From Candidatus Lutacidiplasma silvani (lineage in GTDB: Archaea > Thermoplasmatota > Thermoplasmata > Lutacidiplasmatales > UBA184): 64,000 nt of DNA. Location: the NCBI GenBank assembly GCA_022750295.1, contig JAKIVZ010000009.1, forward strand, positions 24,505 through 88,504, read 5' to 3'. This document shows, piece by piece, positions 1-8,173 of the stretch. How positions within the stretch are numbered: position 1 is the first letter of the stretch; each line of letters starts with the position of its first letter. The notes under the pieces were generated by a model. The model was not told where the DNA came from. It saw only the letters and a program-made list of their open reading frames with translations, and ran no database searches. A program made the position numbers and the translations under genes.

Positions 1-598
1 GGCCGAGGGTCAGGTCGGTCCCGTTGGCGTGCCGGATCCGGAGCGAAGATCCGTCGCGAAGCGCCTTCGCGATGCGGGCCCCGCGGGAGTACATCTGGTA
101 GGCGTCGGCGAGACCGGCCGCTTGCAGCTGGCCGCGCCAGCGCGGGCCGTCCAAGCCAAGCGGCTTCGCCACGAGGTCGGTGGCGTAGCCCACCCAGAGC
201 CGGCACCCCCGCAATCCGGCTTTCCGGCCGAGCTTGTACCATTCGTCGTTGCTGGCGAACGCCGCGCCTCCCGCCGCCGCCGGGAGCTTCTGGAGCCTCG
301 GCCGGTCCTCGGGGCCCCAGAGGTAGACGAACACGTCGGCGGCCAGGATCGCGGCGCGCTCGGACTTGGAGATCCGGGAGGCCGTCGCGGGACGACCGTG
401 GGCCAACGCCGCCCACCACGCGCGCTCGTCCTCGTAGATCACGAGCGGCTCGGCCCCGAGTCGGCGGGTCTCCTCGACCAGCGCCGAGACGTACGGAAGC
501 GAGTGCGCCCACCCCTCGATCACGACGGACTCCCCCTTGCGGACCTTCAGGTTCTTGGCGAGGACGGTGCGGGCGAGGGCGGATTCGGCGCGGGTCAT
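1..598 (-). CDS. M29-type aminopeptidase, N-terminal part (cut by window edge)
   Basis: The reverse strand from ATG at 598 reads MTRAESALARTVLAKNLKV and stays open to base 1, giving 199 residues with no stop. The N-terminal pattern (LKVRKGESVVIEG, then ETRRLGAEPLVIYED) and the later IRHANGTDLTLG match the N-terminal domain of M29 thermophilic metallo-aminopeptidases (AmpS/aminopeptidase T family, usually 370-410 residues). In that family the metal ligands lie in the C-terminal half, which is outside the window, so catalysis cannot be judged. Expected role is cytosolic release of N-terminal amino acids from peptides. It is divergent from the next gene at 714. Confidence 0.75.
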   Translation of the reverse strand, partial: MTRAESALARTVLAKNLKVRKGESVVIEGWAHSLPYVSALVEETRRLGAEPLVIYEDERAWWAALAHGRPATASRISKSERAAILAADVFVYLWGPEDRPRLQKLPAAAGGAAFASNDEWYKLGRKAGLRGCRLWVGYATDLVAKPLGLDGPRWRGQLQAAGLADAYQMYSRGARIAKALRDGSSLRIRHANGTDLTLG

Positions 599-713
599 GG
601 GGTCCCGAGCCGGCCGCTCTACTTGAGCCCGCGCGGGCTCGCGTCGACCCGGTCGTCCTCGGCGCCCGAGGGCGCACGTTGATACCCCCGGGTCATTTGC
701 CCGACCCCACCGG

Positions 714-1292
714 ATGGTCGACCTCTCCACCATCATCGCGATCCTCGGCGCCTCGAGCTCGGCGGCCGTCGTCATGAGCGCGATCTTCGTCCTGATCCAG
801 CTCCGCCAGAATGCCCGGCTCCTCCGGGCGACCTTGAATCAGTCGGTGGCGACGTTCTCGTTGAACGTCCTCGAGCGGATCACCGATGAGTCGTTCCCCC
901 GCCGGAGGGCCCGAATGTACGTCGTGCTTCAGAAGTTCCGCGAGACCGATTGGAAGGACGCGTTCGAGTCCCCCGAAGACCTCGAGGTCCGAAACTTCGC
1001 CTACCTCTACGAACTCCTCGGCCAGATGGCGCACTCCAAGATCGTCGACCTCGAGATCGTCCTCGACGCCCTCCAGTACATCGTGGTGCGCGACTGGCAG
1101 GTCTTCGAGCCCCACGCACGGTACATCGCGAAGCAGTACGGGCTCGACGTCAACACCTACGCCAACTTCGAGTGGCTGGCGAAGGAGGCGCGGCTCCACA
1201 TGGCCCACCGGGGGGAAGAGCAGAAAGCCGGGGCGTACGATGCCATCACGCACGTCGAGCGGTCGGGGAGCGGCGCCGGCCGTTCCCGCTAG
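714..1292 (+). CDS. Membrane-anchored hypothetical protein (DUF4760-like)
   Basis: This 192-residue protein has one N-terminal hydrophobic helix (about residues 5-28) followed by a basic stretch and a soluble, helix-rich acidic domain. The layout (short membrane anchor, then QLRQNARLLRATL and a helical body) resembles DUF4760-type proteins, a resemblance I hold only loosely. The start ATG lies about 115 nt downstream of the divergent aminopeptidase start. No catalytic motif is visible. The tail after residue 175 is low-complexity. Confidence 0.6.
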   Translation: MVDLSTIIAILGASSSAAVVMSAIFVLIQLRQNARLLRATLNQSVATFSLNVLERITDESFPRRRARMYVVLQKFRETDWKDAFESPEDLEVRNFAYLYELLGQMAHSKIVDLEIVLDALQYIVVRDWQVFEPHARYIAKQYGLDVNTYANFEWLAKEARLHMAHRGEEQKAGAYDAITHVERSGSGAGRSR

Positions 1293-1352
1293 CCCGGGCC
1301 CACCCCGGACGCCGCCCTCGGTGCCTAATACCCCACCCCATCTCGTCGAGGG

Positions 1353-1820
1353 ATGACCGACAAGAAACCCGGACTCGTCCTCGACAACCACTACGACGTT
1401 CCGGTCGAGTTCGCCTACAGCTGGCTGACCGATTTCTACGAGGACGACGCCCAGCGCTACTTTCAGGCCCCCGAACCCGCGACGGTGCAGCGGGCCGACG
1501 GCAAAGTCCACCTCGCCTCGAAGATGGCGTTCGGCTCCTCGAAATTGACCGTCACGCTGTCGCCTCCCGACCGGTGGGTCGCGGACGGGGAGATGCTCGG
1601 GAAGTCCGGAACGCGGATGGCCACGACCCGGATTCGCGAGTCGGTTCAGGCCGACGGAACGGGCACCCGCCATCACGCCGAGTTCGTGCTCTGGCCGAAC
1701 GGGTTCGTCCCGAACCTGATGTTCACGCTCGGCCGCGGGCGCTTCGTCCGCGACATGACCGCGTCGTTCGCCCGGATCAAGACCGACCTCGAGGCCGAGT
1801 TCCGCGCCACCCACGGTTAA
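1353..1820 (+). CDS. SRPBCC/polyketide-cyclase-like protein
   Basis: A 155-residue protein with the START/SRPBCC plan: N-terminal strand NHYDVPVEFAYSWLTDFYED, a run of beta strands, and a long C-terminal amphipathic helix (FVRDMTASFARIKTDLEAEF). These helix-grip proteins bind hydrophobic ligands in the cytosol; the ligand cannot be predicted. It begins 60 nt after the previous gene and ends 29 nt before a GyrI-like gene on the same strand, so the three may be co-transcribed. Length is normal for a single SRPBCC domain. Confidence 0.65.
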   Translation: MTDKKPGLVLDNHYDVPVEFAYSWLTDFYEDDAQRYFQAPEPATVQRADGKVHLASKMAFGSSKLTVTLSPPDRWVADGEMLGKSGTRMATTRIRESVQADGTGTRHHAEFVLWPNGFVPNLMFTLGRGRFVRDMTASFARIKTDLEAEFRATHG

Positions 1821-1849
1821 GAGGGGTCGGGGCGTCCGGAGCGGCACCG

Positions 1850-2302
1850 ATGACCGTCGATTTTGCGTACGGAAAGGCGCCGAAGTATCGCGTCGCGACG
1901 CTCCGGGCGAAGGGACGCTGGTCGGAGAACATCTGCCGCCCCGAGTTCGCGAAGCTCGTCGCCTGGGCGAAAGCGAACCGGGTCCCGACCGGTAAGTGGA
2001 TCGTCCGCGAGTCCGCCATGGGAAAGTTCGAGGCGTGCCTCGAGATCCGCGGAACGGCGAAGGCGACCGGGGGGATCCGGCTCCGGACCTTCCCCGCGTC
2101 GGCGACGGCCCGCGTCACGTTCGACCCCGACGTCGTCTCCCCCCGGGTCGTCTACCACGGGCTCAACGATTGGCTCCGCTGGCAGAAGAAGGAAGGCGAA
2201 CTGAAAGCGGTCCGGGGGACCCGCGAGGTCTACTCGGGCGACCCTTGGACCGACAAGGCGGCCTGGAAGACCACGACCGTCGAGTTCCTCCTCCGCCGGT
2301 AG
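1850..2302 (+). CDS. GyrI-like small-molecule-binding domain protein
   Basis: The ATG at 1850 gives 150 residues; the reading frame is open further upstream but that part is the shadow of the preceding gene. The sequence (GRWSENICRPEF, TGKWIV, FEACLEIRG, TFPASATARVTFDP, a tryptophan-rich LNDWLRW) fits the stand-alone GyrI-like/AraC effector-binding fold of standard domain size. Such proteins bind, and some hydrolyse, small aromatic or cationic molecules. It follows the SRPBCC gene by 29 nt. No DNA-binding domain is attached, so a direct regulator role is unlikely. Confidence 0.65.
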   Translation: MTVDFAYGKAPKYRVATLRAKGRWSENICRPEFAKLVAWAKANRVPTGKWIVRESAMGKFEACLEIRGTAKATGGIRLRTFPASATARVTFDPDVVSPRVVYHGLNDWLRWQKKEGELKAVRGTREVYSGDPWTDKAAWKTTTVEFLLRR

Positions 2303-2363
2303 GTCCGACGGACCCTCTTCCGGTCGAACCGCCCGGGCGCGAGCGGACGCGGGGAATCCGGCG

Positions 2364-3119
2364 GTGAACGGGCGGGGCGATCGCTCGGAGTCCGACCCAC
2401 TCCCAGCCTCGATCCGACGGGGCCACGATTTGGCTCCGCTCCGCGCCGGCCCGATCGTCTCCCCGCGTCGTCTCGACCCTCGCCCGTTCGATACGACCCG
2501 ACCCGCGGACATCGTCGCCCAGGAACCCGCGGGAGAACGCGCGACCGAGGCGGATCGGATCGCCCGGTGGGAAGGGGTGGGTTGGTCGACCTCGACCACG
2601 TTCGAGGATGCGGACGGCCGCCCATGCTTCCTCGTGGAGCGGGAGCTTCGCCTCGACCGCACCGCGCTCCGTTGGAACCACATCGTCCTGGCGGTTCTGG
2701 TGGTGGAACTGATCGGCAGCGTCTCTCTGGGGCTCGACCTCTCCTCCCGCGGCCTCCCGCTGTGGGAAGGGACAGTGGGGATCGCGCTCGGGGCGGCGGG
2801 GGCGGTCGGATTCGTCGGACGGCTCCCGGTCGTCGAGTTCGTCGGTACCGTGGCACTCGTACGGTTTTCTCGCCGGGCCCCGAACGGCTCGGTCGCGTCG
2901 GGAGGCTCGGCATCTTCGGCCGCTCCACGCGAGTTCGAGGTCTGGGGGGTCTACGCGCGGAGCCGGAACTGGGAAGTTCTCGGGGACCGGGGGGGACGGC
3001 GGATCCTCCAATCGGCTCCGCTCCCCGACGCGGTTCCGATCCTCGCGGCGCTCGCGGGAGCGCTTTCCGGCGGTCCCTCGACCGGCGGGGGACCGAACCC
3101 GTCGGCCGGAATTCCGTAG
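2364..3119 (+). CDS. Probable membrane protein of unknown function
   Basis: A 251-residue frame from a GTG. Two hydrophobic helices sit near residues 103-128 and 132-155, with a charged domain before and a short soluble domain after. The first 50 residues are low-complexity and rich in Arg/Pro, so the true start may be further in; no ATG in the right place settles it. I do not recognise the family. Codon third positions are GC-rich as in neighbours, which favours this frame over the antisense frames. Confidence 0.4.
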   Translation: MNGRGDRSESDPLPASIRRGHDLAPLRAGPIVSPRRLDPRPFDTTRPADIVAQEPAGERATEADRIARWEGVGWSTSTTFEDADGRPCFLVERELRLDRTALRWNHIVLAVLVVELIGSVSLGLDLSSRGLPLWEGTVGIALGAAGAVGFVGRLPVVEFVGTVALVRFSRRAPNGSVASGGSASSAAPREFEVWGVYARSRNWEVLGDRGGRRILQSAPLPDAVPILAALAGALSGGPSTGGGPNPSAGIP

Positions 3120-3185
3120 GGATACTCGCCCGCTCGTCTCCGATTGCCCGCCCCGATCGGACAGGCCCCCGACCCGCGCGGAGCG

Positions 3186-3338
3186 TCAGATGTCGTCGAG
3201 GTGGAGCAGGGTGTCGCGCCGAACCAACAGGTCGTCCGCGGGGCCCGCGGGGCGCTGGTGGTCGACGTCCCGCAGGAGGCGGGCGATCGTCTCGTCCCGG
3301 GGCTCGCCCGGCTGGGCGACCGAGTCGAGCCACTCCAC
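3186..3338 (-). CDS. Possible small antitoxin-like protein
   Basis: From GTG at 3338 the frame gives 50 residues starting VEWLDSVAQPGEPRDETIAR and ending LLHLDDI. The phrase LDS(V)AQPGEPRDETIARLL resembles the helix segment of short VapB-like antitoxins (pattern: leucine, small residues, GE, then D-x-I-x-x-LL). The usual N-terminal strand is readable upstream in frame (TARARLSPIT) but has no normal start codon, so it is either a degraded gene or one started at an unusual codon. No toxin gene is adjacent. Confidence 0.3.
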   Translation of the reverse strand: MEWLDSVAQPGEPRDETIARLLRDVDHQRPAGPADDLLVRRDTLLHLDDI

Positions 3339-3623
3339 GGTGATCGGCGAGAGGCGGGCCCGCGCCGTAGGAACCCCGAACCCCCCAGTCCGATTTGAAC
3401 CCCCCCTAGCGCGCCGGAATGGCGCCCATCGGCGCTCGGTCCAAGCGATCCCGGGTCCTCGTCGGGAATGGATTCGGGCCGGCGGGGGGTGCGCTTTGGG
3501 ACGGTCCGCGTCTCGAGCTCGGACGCCGGTCGCCGCGTCTTCCCGTCCTTGAATTCCCTCCCGCCGCGCCGAGCGGAGAGCCTCGGCGCCTCCCGCCGGG
3601 TCGTCCGGAACGCAAATTCGGAT

Positions 3624-3968
3624 CTAGGGGTCAACCGGCCGACAGATCGCCTCGAGTTCCCGGACGGCCGCTTCGACTTTCCGCGCCGAGGCGAGTAGGT
3701 CCGAAATCGCGCGTCGTCCGTCGTCGAATCGAGGGGGGTCCGAGAACCACGCCTCTCGGAACTGGGCGAGGTCGAGCTCGAGTTGGGACAGGTTCTGCTG
3801 GAACTCCGAGCTCGCCAGGCGAACCCGGTGGTCCTTCGGGAGCAAGCGCGCGAGCTCCCGGTCGGGGTCGAGCGCCAAGAGGCCCCGGCTCGGCGGCATC
3901 GGGACGGACCCGGCGTTTCCGTTCAAGAAGCCTCCGTTCCACTCGAACGGTGAGGGGACCGGCGCCAA
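3624..3968 (-). CDS. Hypothetical protein
   Basis: A 114-residue reading from TTG at 3968. The sequence looks coding (FEWNGGFLNGNAGSVPMPP, then a helical acidic part with SQLELDLAQFREAWF) but matches no family I know. The frame stays open and protein-like upstream to about 4060, overlapping the end of the metallo-beta-lactamase gene, yet no ATG or GTG occurs there; TTG at 3968 is the only candidate. It could be a gene translationally coupled to the upstream one or the 3' part of a frameshifted gene. Confidence 0.4.
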   Translation of the reverse strand: MAPVPSPFEWNGGFLNGNAGSVPMPPSRGLLALDPDRELARLLPKDHRVRLASSEFQQNLSQLELDLAQFREAWFSDPPRFDDGRRAISDLLASARKVEAAVRELEAICRPVDP

Positions 3969-4029
3969 CCGCGTCCGGGCCAGAGTCCGAACCTCGGGGC
4001 TCGGGGCGACGTTCCCGCCGTCCCGGAAG

Positions 4030-4980
4030 TCAGCCGGGGCTCGTCGCTCGACCGCCGGCGAGTCGGAACGAGTGGATCAGGTTCTCGAGGAAGAACGCCG
4101 AAAACCGCCACGACCGGTACTCGGTTGGGACCGGGGACCGGCGCAGTTCGACTTCCGAATCGCCTCGCCGGAGCGCCGCCCGCGCCAGTCGGTCGAGGTC
4201 AAACAGATACCGCTCCATCCGGCGGATATCGTCGGCCGAGCCGACCGGACCGTGCCCCGGCAGGGCCTCGGAGACCCCGAGCCCGACGATCCGCCGCAAG
4301 ATCGACCTCCAACGCGCCGGGACGCCGTCTCCGGTCGACGGGTGAAGACCGACCGAGACCAAGTCGCCGAGGAAGACGATTCCGCGCTCGGGAAGGAAGG
4401 CGAAGACGTCGCTCGGCGAATGGCCACCCCCGAACGTCCGAACCTCTAGCTCCTGCCGGGTCCCGGCGAGGGTGAGCTCCCGGTCGAACGTCACGTTGGG
4501 CGGGGTGGGGCGGAAGGACCGGGGAACTCGGAGCGTGCCCTCGAACCAACCCCGGTACATCGCCCGTTCGAGGACGGGGGTGGTCGACTCGGGCGCATCG
4601 AGTCCCGCGAGCGCCCGAGGCATCTCTCGAAGATCGGAGTTCCATTGGTCGACGCCCTTGGTCCGGATCAGGTCTCGAGTCTTGCGCGTGGAGACGACGA
4701 CGGCCGGGGCGAGTCCGGAGTTGCCGCGGATGTGATCCCCGTGCCAATGGCTGTTCACGACCACGTCCGGGGCGCGCCCGGTGCACCTCCGGGCGGCGAG
4801 GCGAAGGGCCATTCCCGCTGTCGGAGTGAGCATCGAGTCGAACACCACCGTCGTGCCGCCGAGGTCGACGATTCCGGCGTTGCAGAGGCCGTACCCTCCG
4901 TCGCGGGCGATGGCGGCCCAAACCCCGGGCGCGATTCGGGAGACCCGGAAGTGGGGAGACCCCGAGCGGCCATCGGTCAT
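4030..4980 (-). CDS. Metallo-beta-lactamase-fold hydrolase
   Basis: 316 residues from ATG at 4980, preferred over a longer low-complexity N-terminus. The MBL metal-binding signature is complete: SHWHGDH (residues 77-83, HxHxDH), GGGHSPSD (184-191) for the third histidine, FLGD (203-206) for the bridging aspartate, and GHG (242-244) for the last histidine. These bind two metals, usually zinc, and hydrolyse a thioester, lactone, phosphodiester or beta-lactam; the substrate is unclear. Length and the AIARDGGYGLCNAGIV start resemble the subclass B3/quinoprotein-relay-like branch. No signal peptide is visible, suggesting a cytosolic enzyme. Confidence 0.8.
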   Translation of the reverse strand: MTDGRSGSPHFRVSRIAPGVWAAIARDGGYGLCNAGIVDLGGTTVVFDSMLTPTAGMALRLAARRCTGRAPDVVVNSHWHGDHIRGNSGLAPAVVVSTRKTRDLIRTKGVDQWNSDLREMPRALAGLDAPESTTPVLERAMYRGWFEGTLRVPRSFRPTPPNVTFDRELTLAGTRQELEVRTFGGGHSPSDVFAFLPERGIVFLGDLVSVGLHPSTGDGVPARWRSILRRIVGLGVSEALPGHGPVGSADDIRRMERYLFDLDRLARAALRRGDSEVELRRSPVPTEYRSWRFSAFFLENLIHSFRLAGGRATSPG

Positions 4981-5148
4981 GGCCACACTCCGGGACCCCC
5001 CAAGAACCGAGGACCGCGTGGGGCCCGAGCCGCGCGGGTCTCCGGCCGGGCGCCGGGCGGCCGGTCGCACTCAGCGCGGCCCGACGGATCCACGGTCCCT
5101 GAAATCACCCTCGGCGTTAAGTAACCGTGTGCCCGATTCCGGCTCGCC

Positions 5149-5535
5149 ATGACCGGAAAGGTGGTCCACTTCGAGGTTCCCGCGGACAACGTCGAGCGTG
5201 CCCGAAAGTTCTACCAGAGCACGTTCAACTGGACGATCTCCCCGATGCCCGAGATGGAGTACACCATGGTCGCAACCGGCCCCGGCAACGAAGACGGATC
5301 TCCGAAGGAGCCAGGATACATCGGCGGGGGGATCGCGAAGCGAGGTCCCACGGTGGGCCAACCGGTAATCACGATCCACGTCGACGACATCGACGCCGCC
5401 CTGGCGAAGATCCAGAAGAACGGGGGCTCGACGGTGAGTCCGAAGGCCCCCATCGGCCCGATGGGATTCGTGGCCTACTTCAAGGACTCCGAGGGGAACA
5501 CGATGGGACTCTGGCAGTTGGCCCCCGAAGCGTGA
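5149..5535 (+). CDS. VOC (glyoxalase/bleomycin-resistance) family protein
   Basis: 128 residues, one pair of beta-alpha-beta-beta-beta modules: VVHFEVPADNVERARKFYQ at the start, ITIHVDDIDAALAKIQKNGG in the middle, and FKDSEGNTMGLWQ at the end. This is the typical single-chain VOC fold that dimerises around a metal; His7 and the C-terminal region would supply ligands. It most resembles the small 'glyoxalase-like' proteins with an FxVPADDxxRAxxFY start, whose substrates are unknown. It is transcribed divergently from the metallo-beta-lactamase gene and precedes an AHSA1-type gene by 57 nt. Confidence 0.8.
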   Translation: MTGKVVHFEVPADNVERARKFYQSTFNWTISPMPEMEYTMVATGPGNEDGSPKEPGYIGGGIAKRGPTVGQPVITIHVDDIDAALAKIQKNGGSTVSPKAPIGPMGFVAYFKDSEGNTMGLWQLAPEA

Positions 5536-5592
5536 AGGTCCCGCCCATTCCGGCGGACTGACAACCACCCCGCTCGGCGGATCCTCCCGAGG

Positions 5593-6063
5593 ATGAACTT
5601 CGACACTTCCGCGGAGGAGGCCGCTCTCGCGCGCCCAATGGTGCCGGAAACCGCCCTTCCAAGCTTTGACCTCCGAATCGAGCGGGCGATGGAGGGTTCG
5701 CCTGCGGAGTTGTTCCGGGCGTGGACGCAAGAGTTCGACCGATGGTTTGCCGTTCGCGGCTCCGTGCGAATGGAGGCGAAGCCCGGGGACCCGTTCTTCT
5801 TCGAGACCGAATTCGAGGGGGCTCGCCACCCCCACTACGGCCGGTTTCTTCGCCTCGAGCGACCCAAGGTCGTGGAACTGACCTGGGTGACCGCCGACAC
5901 CTCGGGGCGCGAGACCCGCGTCGCCGTCGAGATCGAACCGCGGGGGGAGGGCTCGCTCCTCCGACTCCACCATTCCGGATTCCCCGATGAGGCCTCGATG
6001 GTGAGGCACCGGAACGCGTGGCCCGGAGTCCTCGCCCATCTCGACGCCAGTCTCACCGATTGA
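5593..6063 (+). CDS. AHSA1/SRPBCC-type ligand-binding protein
   Basis: 156 residues with the AHSA1 pattern: [21 protein letters not shown] as first strand and helix, [20 protein letters not shown], then VVELTWVT and a closing [12 protein letters not shown]...W helix. This branch of the helix-grip superfamily is annotated as activator of Hsp90 ATPase homologue 1-like, but in prokaryotes it usually binds small hydrophobic molecules. Lies 57 nt after the VOC gene, a pairing often seen in soil microbes, so a shared operon is plausible. The first 25 residues are less conserved and the start could be internal. Confidence 0.7.
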   Translation: MNFDTSAEEAALARPMVPETALPSFDLRIERAMEGSPAELFRAWTQEFDRWFAVRGSVRMEAKPGDPFFFETEFEGARHPHYGRFLRLERPKVVELTWVTADTSGRETRVAVEIEPRGEGSLLRLHHSGFPDEASMVRHRNAWPGVLAHLDASLTD

Positions 6064-6201
6064 ATCCGATCCCGGCCCACCCACTGGCCGAGACCGACGT
6101 CCTTCCAACACCCTCGGTGTCCTGCCGAGCGCCACCGGCCTCCGGGGCGTATCGGGTGGGGAGACGGCCGAACGAAACGCGCCCGGCCGCCGGGGGTTCG
6201 A

Positions 6202-6369
6202 CTAGGCCTTTCGCGCCTTGAGCCCATCCTCGATCAGGATGAGTGCCTGGGTCGACAGCGACCGGCGGTCGCGGGCTGCGACCACGCGAAGGCGGCGCAG
6301 TACGGCCGGCGGGGCGTAAACGGCGAGGGGAACTCGGCGTGATTCTTGCGGCTTCCTTGGTCGCGGCAT
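6202..6369 (-). CDS. Small ribbon-helix-helix (Arc/CopG-type) DNA-binding protein
   Basis: A 55-residue protein from ATG at 6369. It starts with a basic arm (MPRPRKPQESRR), continues with a strand VPLAVYAPPAVLRRLRVVA and two helices (RDRRSLSTQALILIEDGL), ending KARKA. This is the size and pattern of a ribbon-helix-helix repressor, where the strand inserts into the DNA major groove of a palindromic operator as a dimer. Perfect palindromes lie 25-50 bp upstream of its start, inside its likely leader, suggesting autoregulation. It is divergent from the membrane protein at 6585. No toxin partner overlaps it, so a plain transcription factor is as likely as an antitoxin. Confidence 0.65.
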   Translation of the reverse strand: MPRPRKPQESRRVPLAVYAPPAVLRRLRVVAARDRRSLSTQALILIEDGLKARKA

Positions 6370-6393
6370 TTGTGCTGCTTGCGTCTCCCGGTC

Positions 6394-6419
6394 GCCCTAG
6401 GGCGTGCACCCGGTGCACG
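6394..6419. promoter_or_regulatory. Adjacent palindromes, candidate operator
   Basis: Two perfect palindromic elements abut: GCCCTAGGGC (6394-6403) and CGTGCACCCGGTGCACG (6403-6419, 7-bp arms around a 3-nt spacer). They lie between the start of the ribbon-helix-helix gene at 6369 and a strong TATA-like sequence at 6455-6463. The arrangement fits an operator bound by that protein. The function is inferred; only the symmetry and position are seen. Confidence 0.5.
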
Positions 6420-6454
6420 ACGAAGGGCGGTTATCCACCTCGGTCCCCTTCGCC

Positions 6455-6463
6455 GATATAAGG
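6455..6463 (-). promoter_or_regulatory. TATA-like box upstream of the ribbon-helix-helix gene
   Basis: The sequence GATATAAGG (reverse CCTTATATC) is the most AT-rich element in this interval. Read on the minus strand it would start a transcript near 6430, with a leader of about 60 nt carrying the palindromes before the ATG at 6369. A plus-strand transcript starting near 6490 towards the membrane protein is the alternative. Confidence 0.4.
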
Positions 6464-6555
6464 CTGACGATTTTGTCTGCCGAACTCCCCCCGGACGCCA
6501 CGCGGCCGGCCGGGCTCCGACGATACCGGGGGACCGCCCAGAACGAACCGACCGC

Positions 6556-6563
6556 TTAGATAG
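6556..6563 (+). promoter_or_regulatory. TATA-like box for the gene at 6585
   Basis: TTAGATAG is centred about 26 nt before the ATG at 6585 and there is no Shine-Dalgarno between them. This spacing is what a leaderless archaeal transcript would show. Confidence 0.45.
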
Positions 6564-6584
6564 TCCGACGATTCGACGGACCGA

Positions 6585-7061
6585 ATGTCGAGCCCGTCGG
6601 TTCGAGCGGTTGCCGCGGAGTTCCCCCGGCTGCACCAGCTCCGCCGGATGGCGTGGGGCCTCCTGCTCCTTCTGGTCCTCGAGAGCCTGCTCGGGATCTT
6701 CGCGAACTTGTTCATCACCTTGCCGAAGGGGGACGTGATCGGGGCGATTTTCACCTCGATCCCGGTCCTCGCCCTCCACGTGTTCGACGGGTTCGCGATG
6801 CTCCTGCTCGCGGCCTACTTCCTCCTGCTGGCCCACCGCGCGGGACTCCGCCGGCTCCGGAACGTGGCCGCTCTCGAGGTCGTCTTCGTCGCATTTGCGA
6901 TTCAGGAAGGGTTCGCGTTTGCCGCGACCCAGAACAACGACTACTCGTTCGGGATGGAGGTCGGCTTCCTGCTCGCCATCCTCGGGGTGGCTCGGCTCCT
7001 CTACCTGCTCGGCCACCAGCCCGTCGACGTCCCGACCGAAGGGATCCCCATCGCGGTCTAG
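6585..7061 (+). CDS. Four-helix integral membrane protein
   Basis: 158 residues with four hydrophobic segments, near residues 22-46, 52-82, 90-112 and 123-145. It has no recognisable catalytic motif; polar residues inside helices include H63, D66 and a QEGFAFAATQNN stretch after helix three. It resembles many small uncharacterised archaeal membrane proteins. The C-terminal stop overlaps the stop of the convergent DUF72 gene by four bases. Confidence 0.6.
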   Translation: MSSPSVRAVAAEFPRLHQLRRMAWGLLLLLVLESLLGIFANLFITLPKGDVIGAIFTSIPVLALHVFDGFAMLLLAAYFLLLAHRAGLRRLRNVAALEVVFVAFAIQEGFAFAATQNNDYSFGMEVGFLLAILGVARLLYLLGHQPVDVPTEGIPIAV

Positions 7062-7906
7062 CCGGGGAGCCCCGGGCTCCCGTCGAACCCCGCGTCGATC
7101 CGGGGCTGCATTGGGATCTGGGACCTCGGCAACCCGAGCATCCCGAGGAAGGCGTTCGCGGATTCGGGGGCGTACCCCGCGAAGTGGTTGTTGAAGAACA
7201 CGAGGGCGCTTTGGACCTCGTCAAGCCGTTCCCGCACCGCGTTGGCCCACTTCCGGGTTTCGGCGGTCCGGTCGATCCGGGTCTCCCCGAGCCGATCCTC
7301 GGGGATCGACGTATGGTCCCCGATGAACCGGAGGTAGATCCGGTCGGTGGTGAGAAGGGGAGGAACCTCGAGGAACGTGAGGTACGACCAGGCGAGCCCC
7401 GTACGGTGTTCCTGGAGGAGGGACACCAGCCACTCGCGACGGGGCGCGGCGAACCAACCGGCGTCCCGGAGCTCCACCGAGAGCGGAATCGTTGGCCCCA
7501 GCCGACCGACCAGTTCGGACAGTTGCTCCGCCGTCCCCCCGTCTCCCGATCGCGGGGGCCGGAAGGAGGGAGGGAATTGCGCGACCACGCCGGCCAGCTT
7601 CGGTCCCAGCTCCGCCGCCGCCGCGAGGAACGCGTCGGCCTTGGAGTCGTCGAGAGGGTGGTCCCGCTCGAGGAGCTCCTTGGAGAGCTTCAGCGCGAAC
7701 CGAAACGGCTCCGGCGTCCGACGGGCCCAGCCCCGGACCATCGACCGAGCGGGAATGGCGTAGTAGGTGGCATCGACCTCGACGCAGTCGAAGAATCTCG
7801 CGTAGTACGGCAACCGTTCCGTCGGCGCGAGCCCAGCGGGGTAGAGACGACCGTTCCACGCCTCGCTCGTCCACGAGGAACATCCGACACGGACCTCGCC
7901 GACCAC
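7058..7906 (-). CDS. DUF72 family protein (YecE-like)
   Basis: 282 residues from GTG at 7906. Hallmarks of DUF72 are present: VGCSSWTSEAWNGRLYP at the N-terminus, YYARFFDCVEVDATYYAIP, FRFALKLSKE, an internal LAGVVAQFPPSF, LSVELRDAGWF, and a closing FFNNHFAGYAPESANAF. These are TIM-barrel-like proteins found widely in bacteria and archaea; a nuclease-like activity has been proposed but the role is unsettled. Length is normal. It is convergent with the membrane protein gene, sharing four bases at the stops. Confidence 0.85.
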   Translation of the reverse strand: MVGEVRVGCSSWTSEAWNGRLYPAGLAPTERLPYYARFFDCVEVDATYYAIPARSMVRGWARRTPEPFRFALKLSKELLERDHPLDDSKADAFLAAAAELGPKLAGVVAQFPPSFRPPRSGDGGTAEQLSELVGRLGPTIPLSVELRDAGWFAAPRREWLVSLLQEHRTGLAWSYLTFLEVPPLLTTDRIYLRFIGDHTSIPEDRLGETRIDRTAETRKWANAVRERLDEVQSALVFFNNHFAGYAPESANAFLGMLGLPRSQIPMQPRIDAGFDGSPGLPG

Positions 7907-8173
7907 GGGTTCTCCGAGGCGTCGGGGGGTAATGGACCCGCGGGAATCGTTCGCACGGTACGAGCCTCAACCCGAATCGAGTCCCCGGAGGGAGTCGCGG
8001 ACTTGGCAGGCGGCCCCGAATCCCACGAGTGGGGGCCGGGACGTCACGGGACCCCGGGAGGGCCCCAGTCCACCGATCCCCGGTCGGGCTCCCGGACCGG
8101 GCGGACTTCTCGGACCGGGATCCATTGGGCCGGGGCGGCGAGCCGGGGTCCGGGGGGAGGCCCTGCGCGACCG

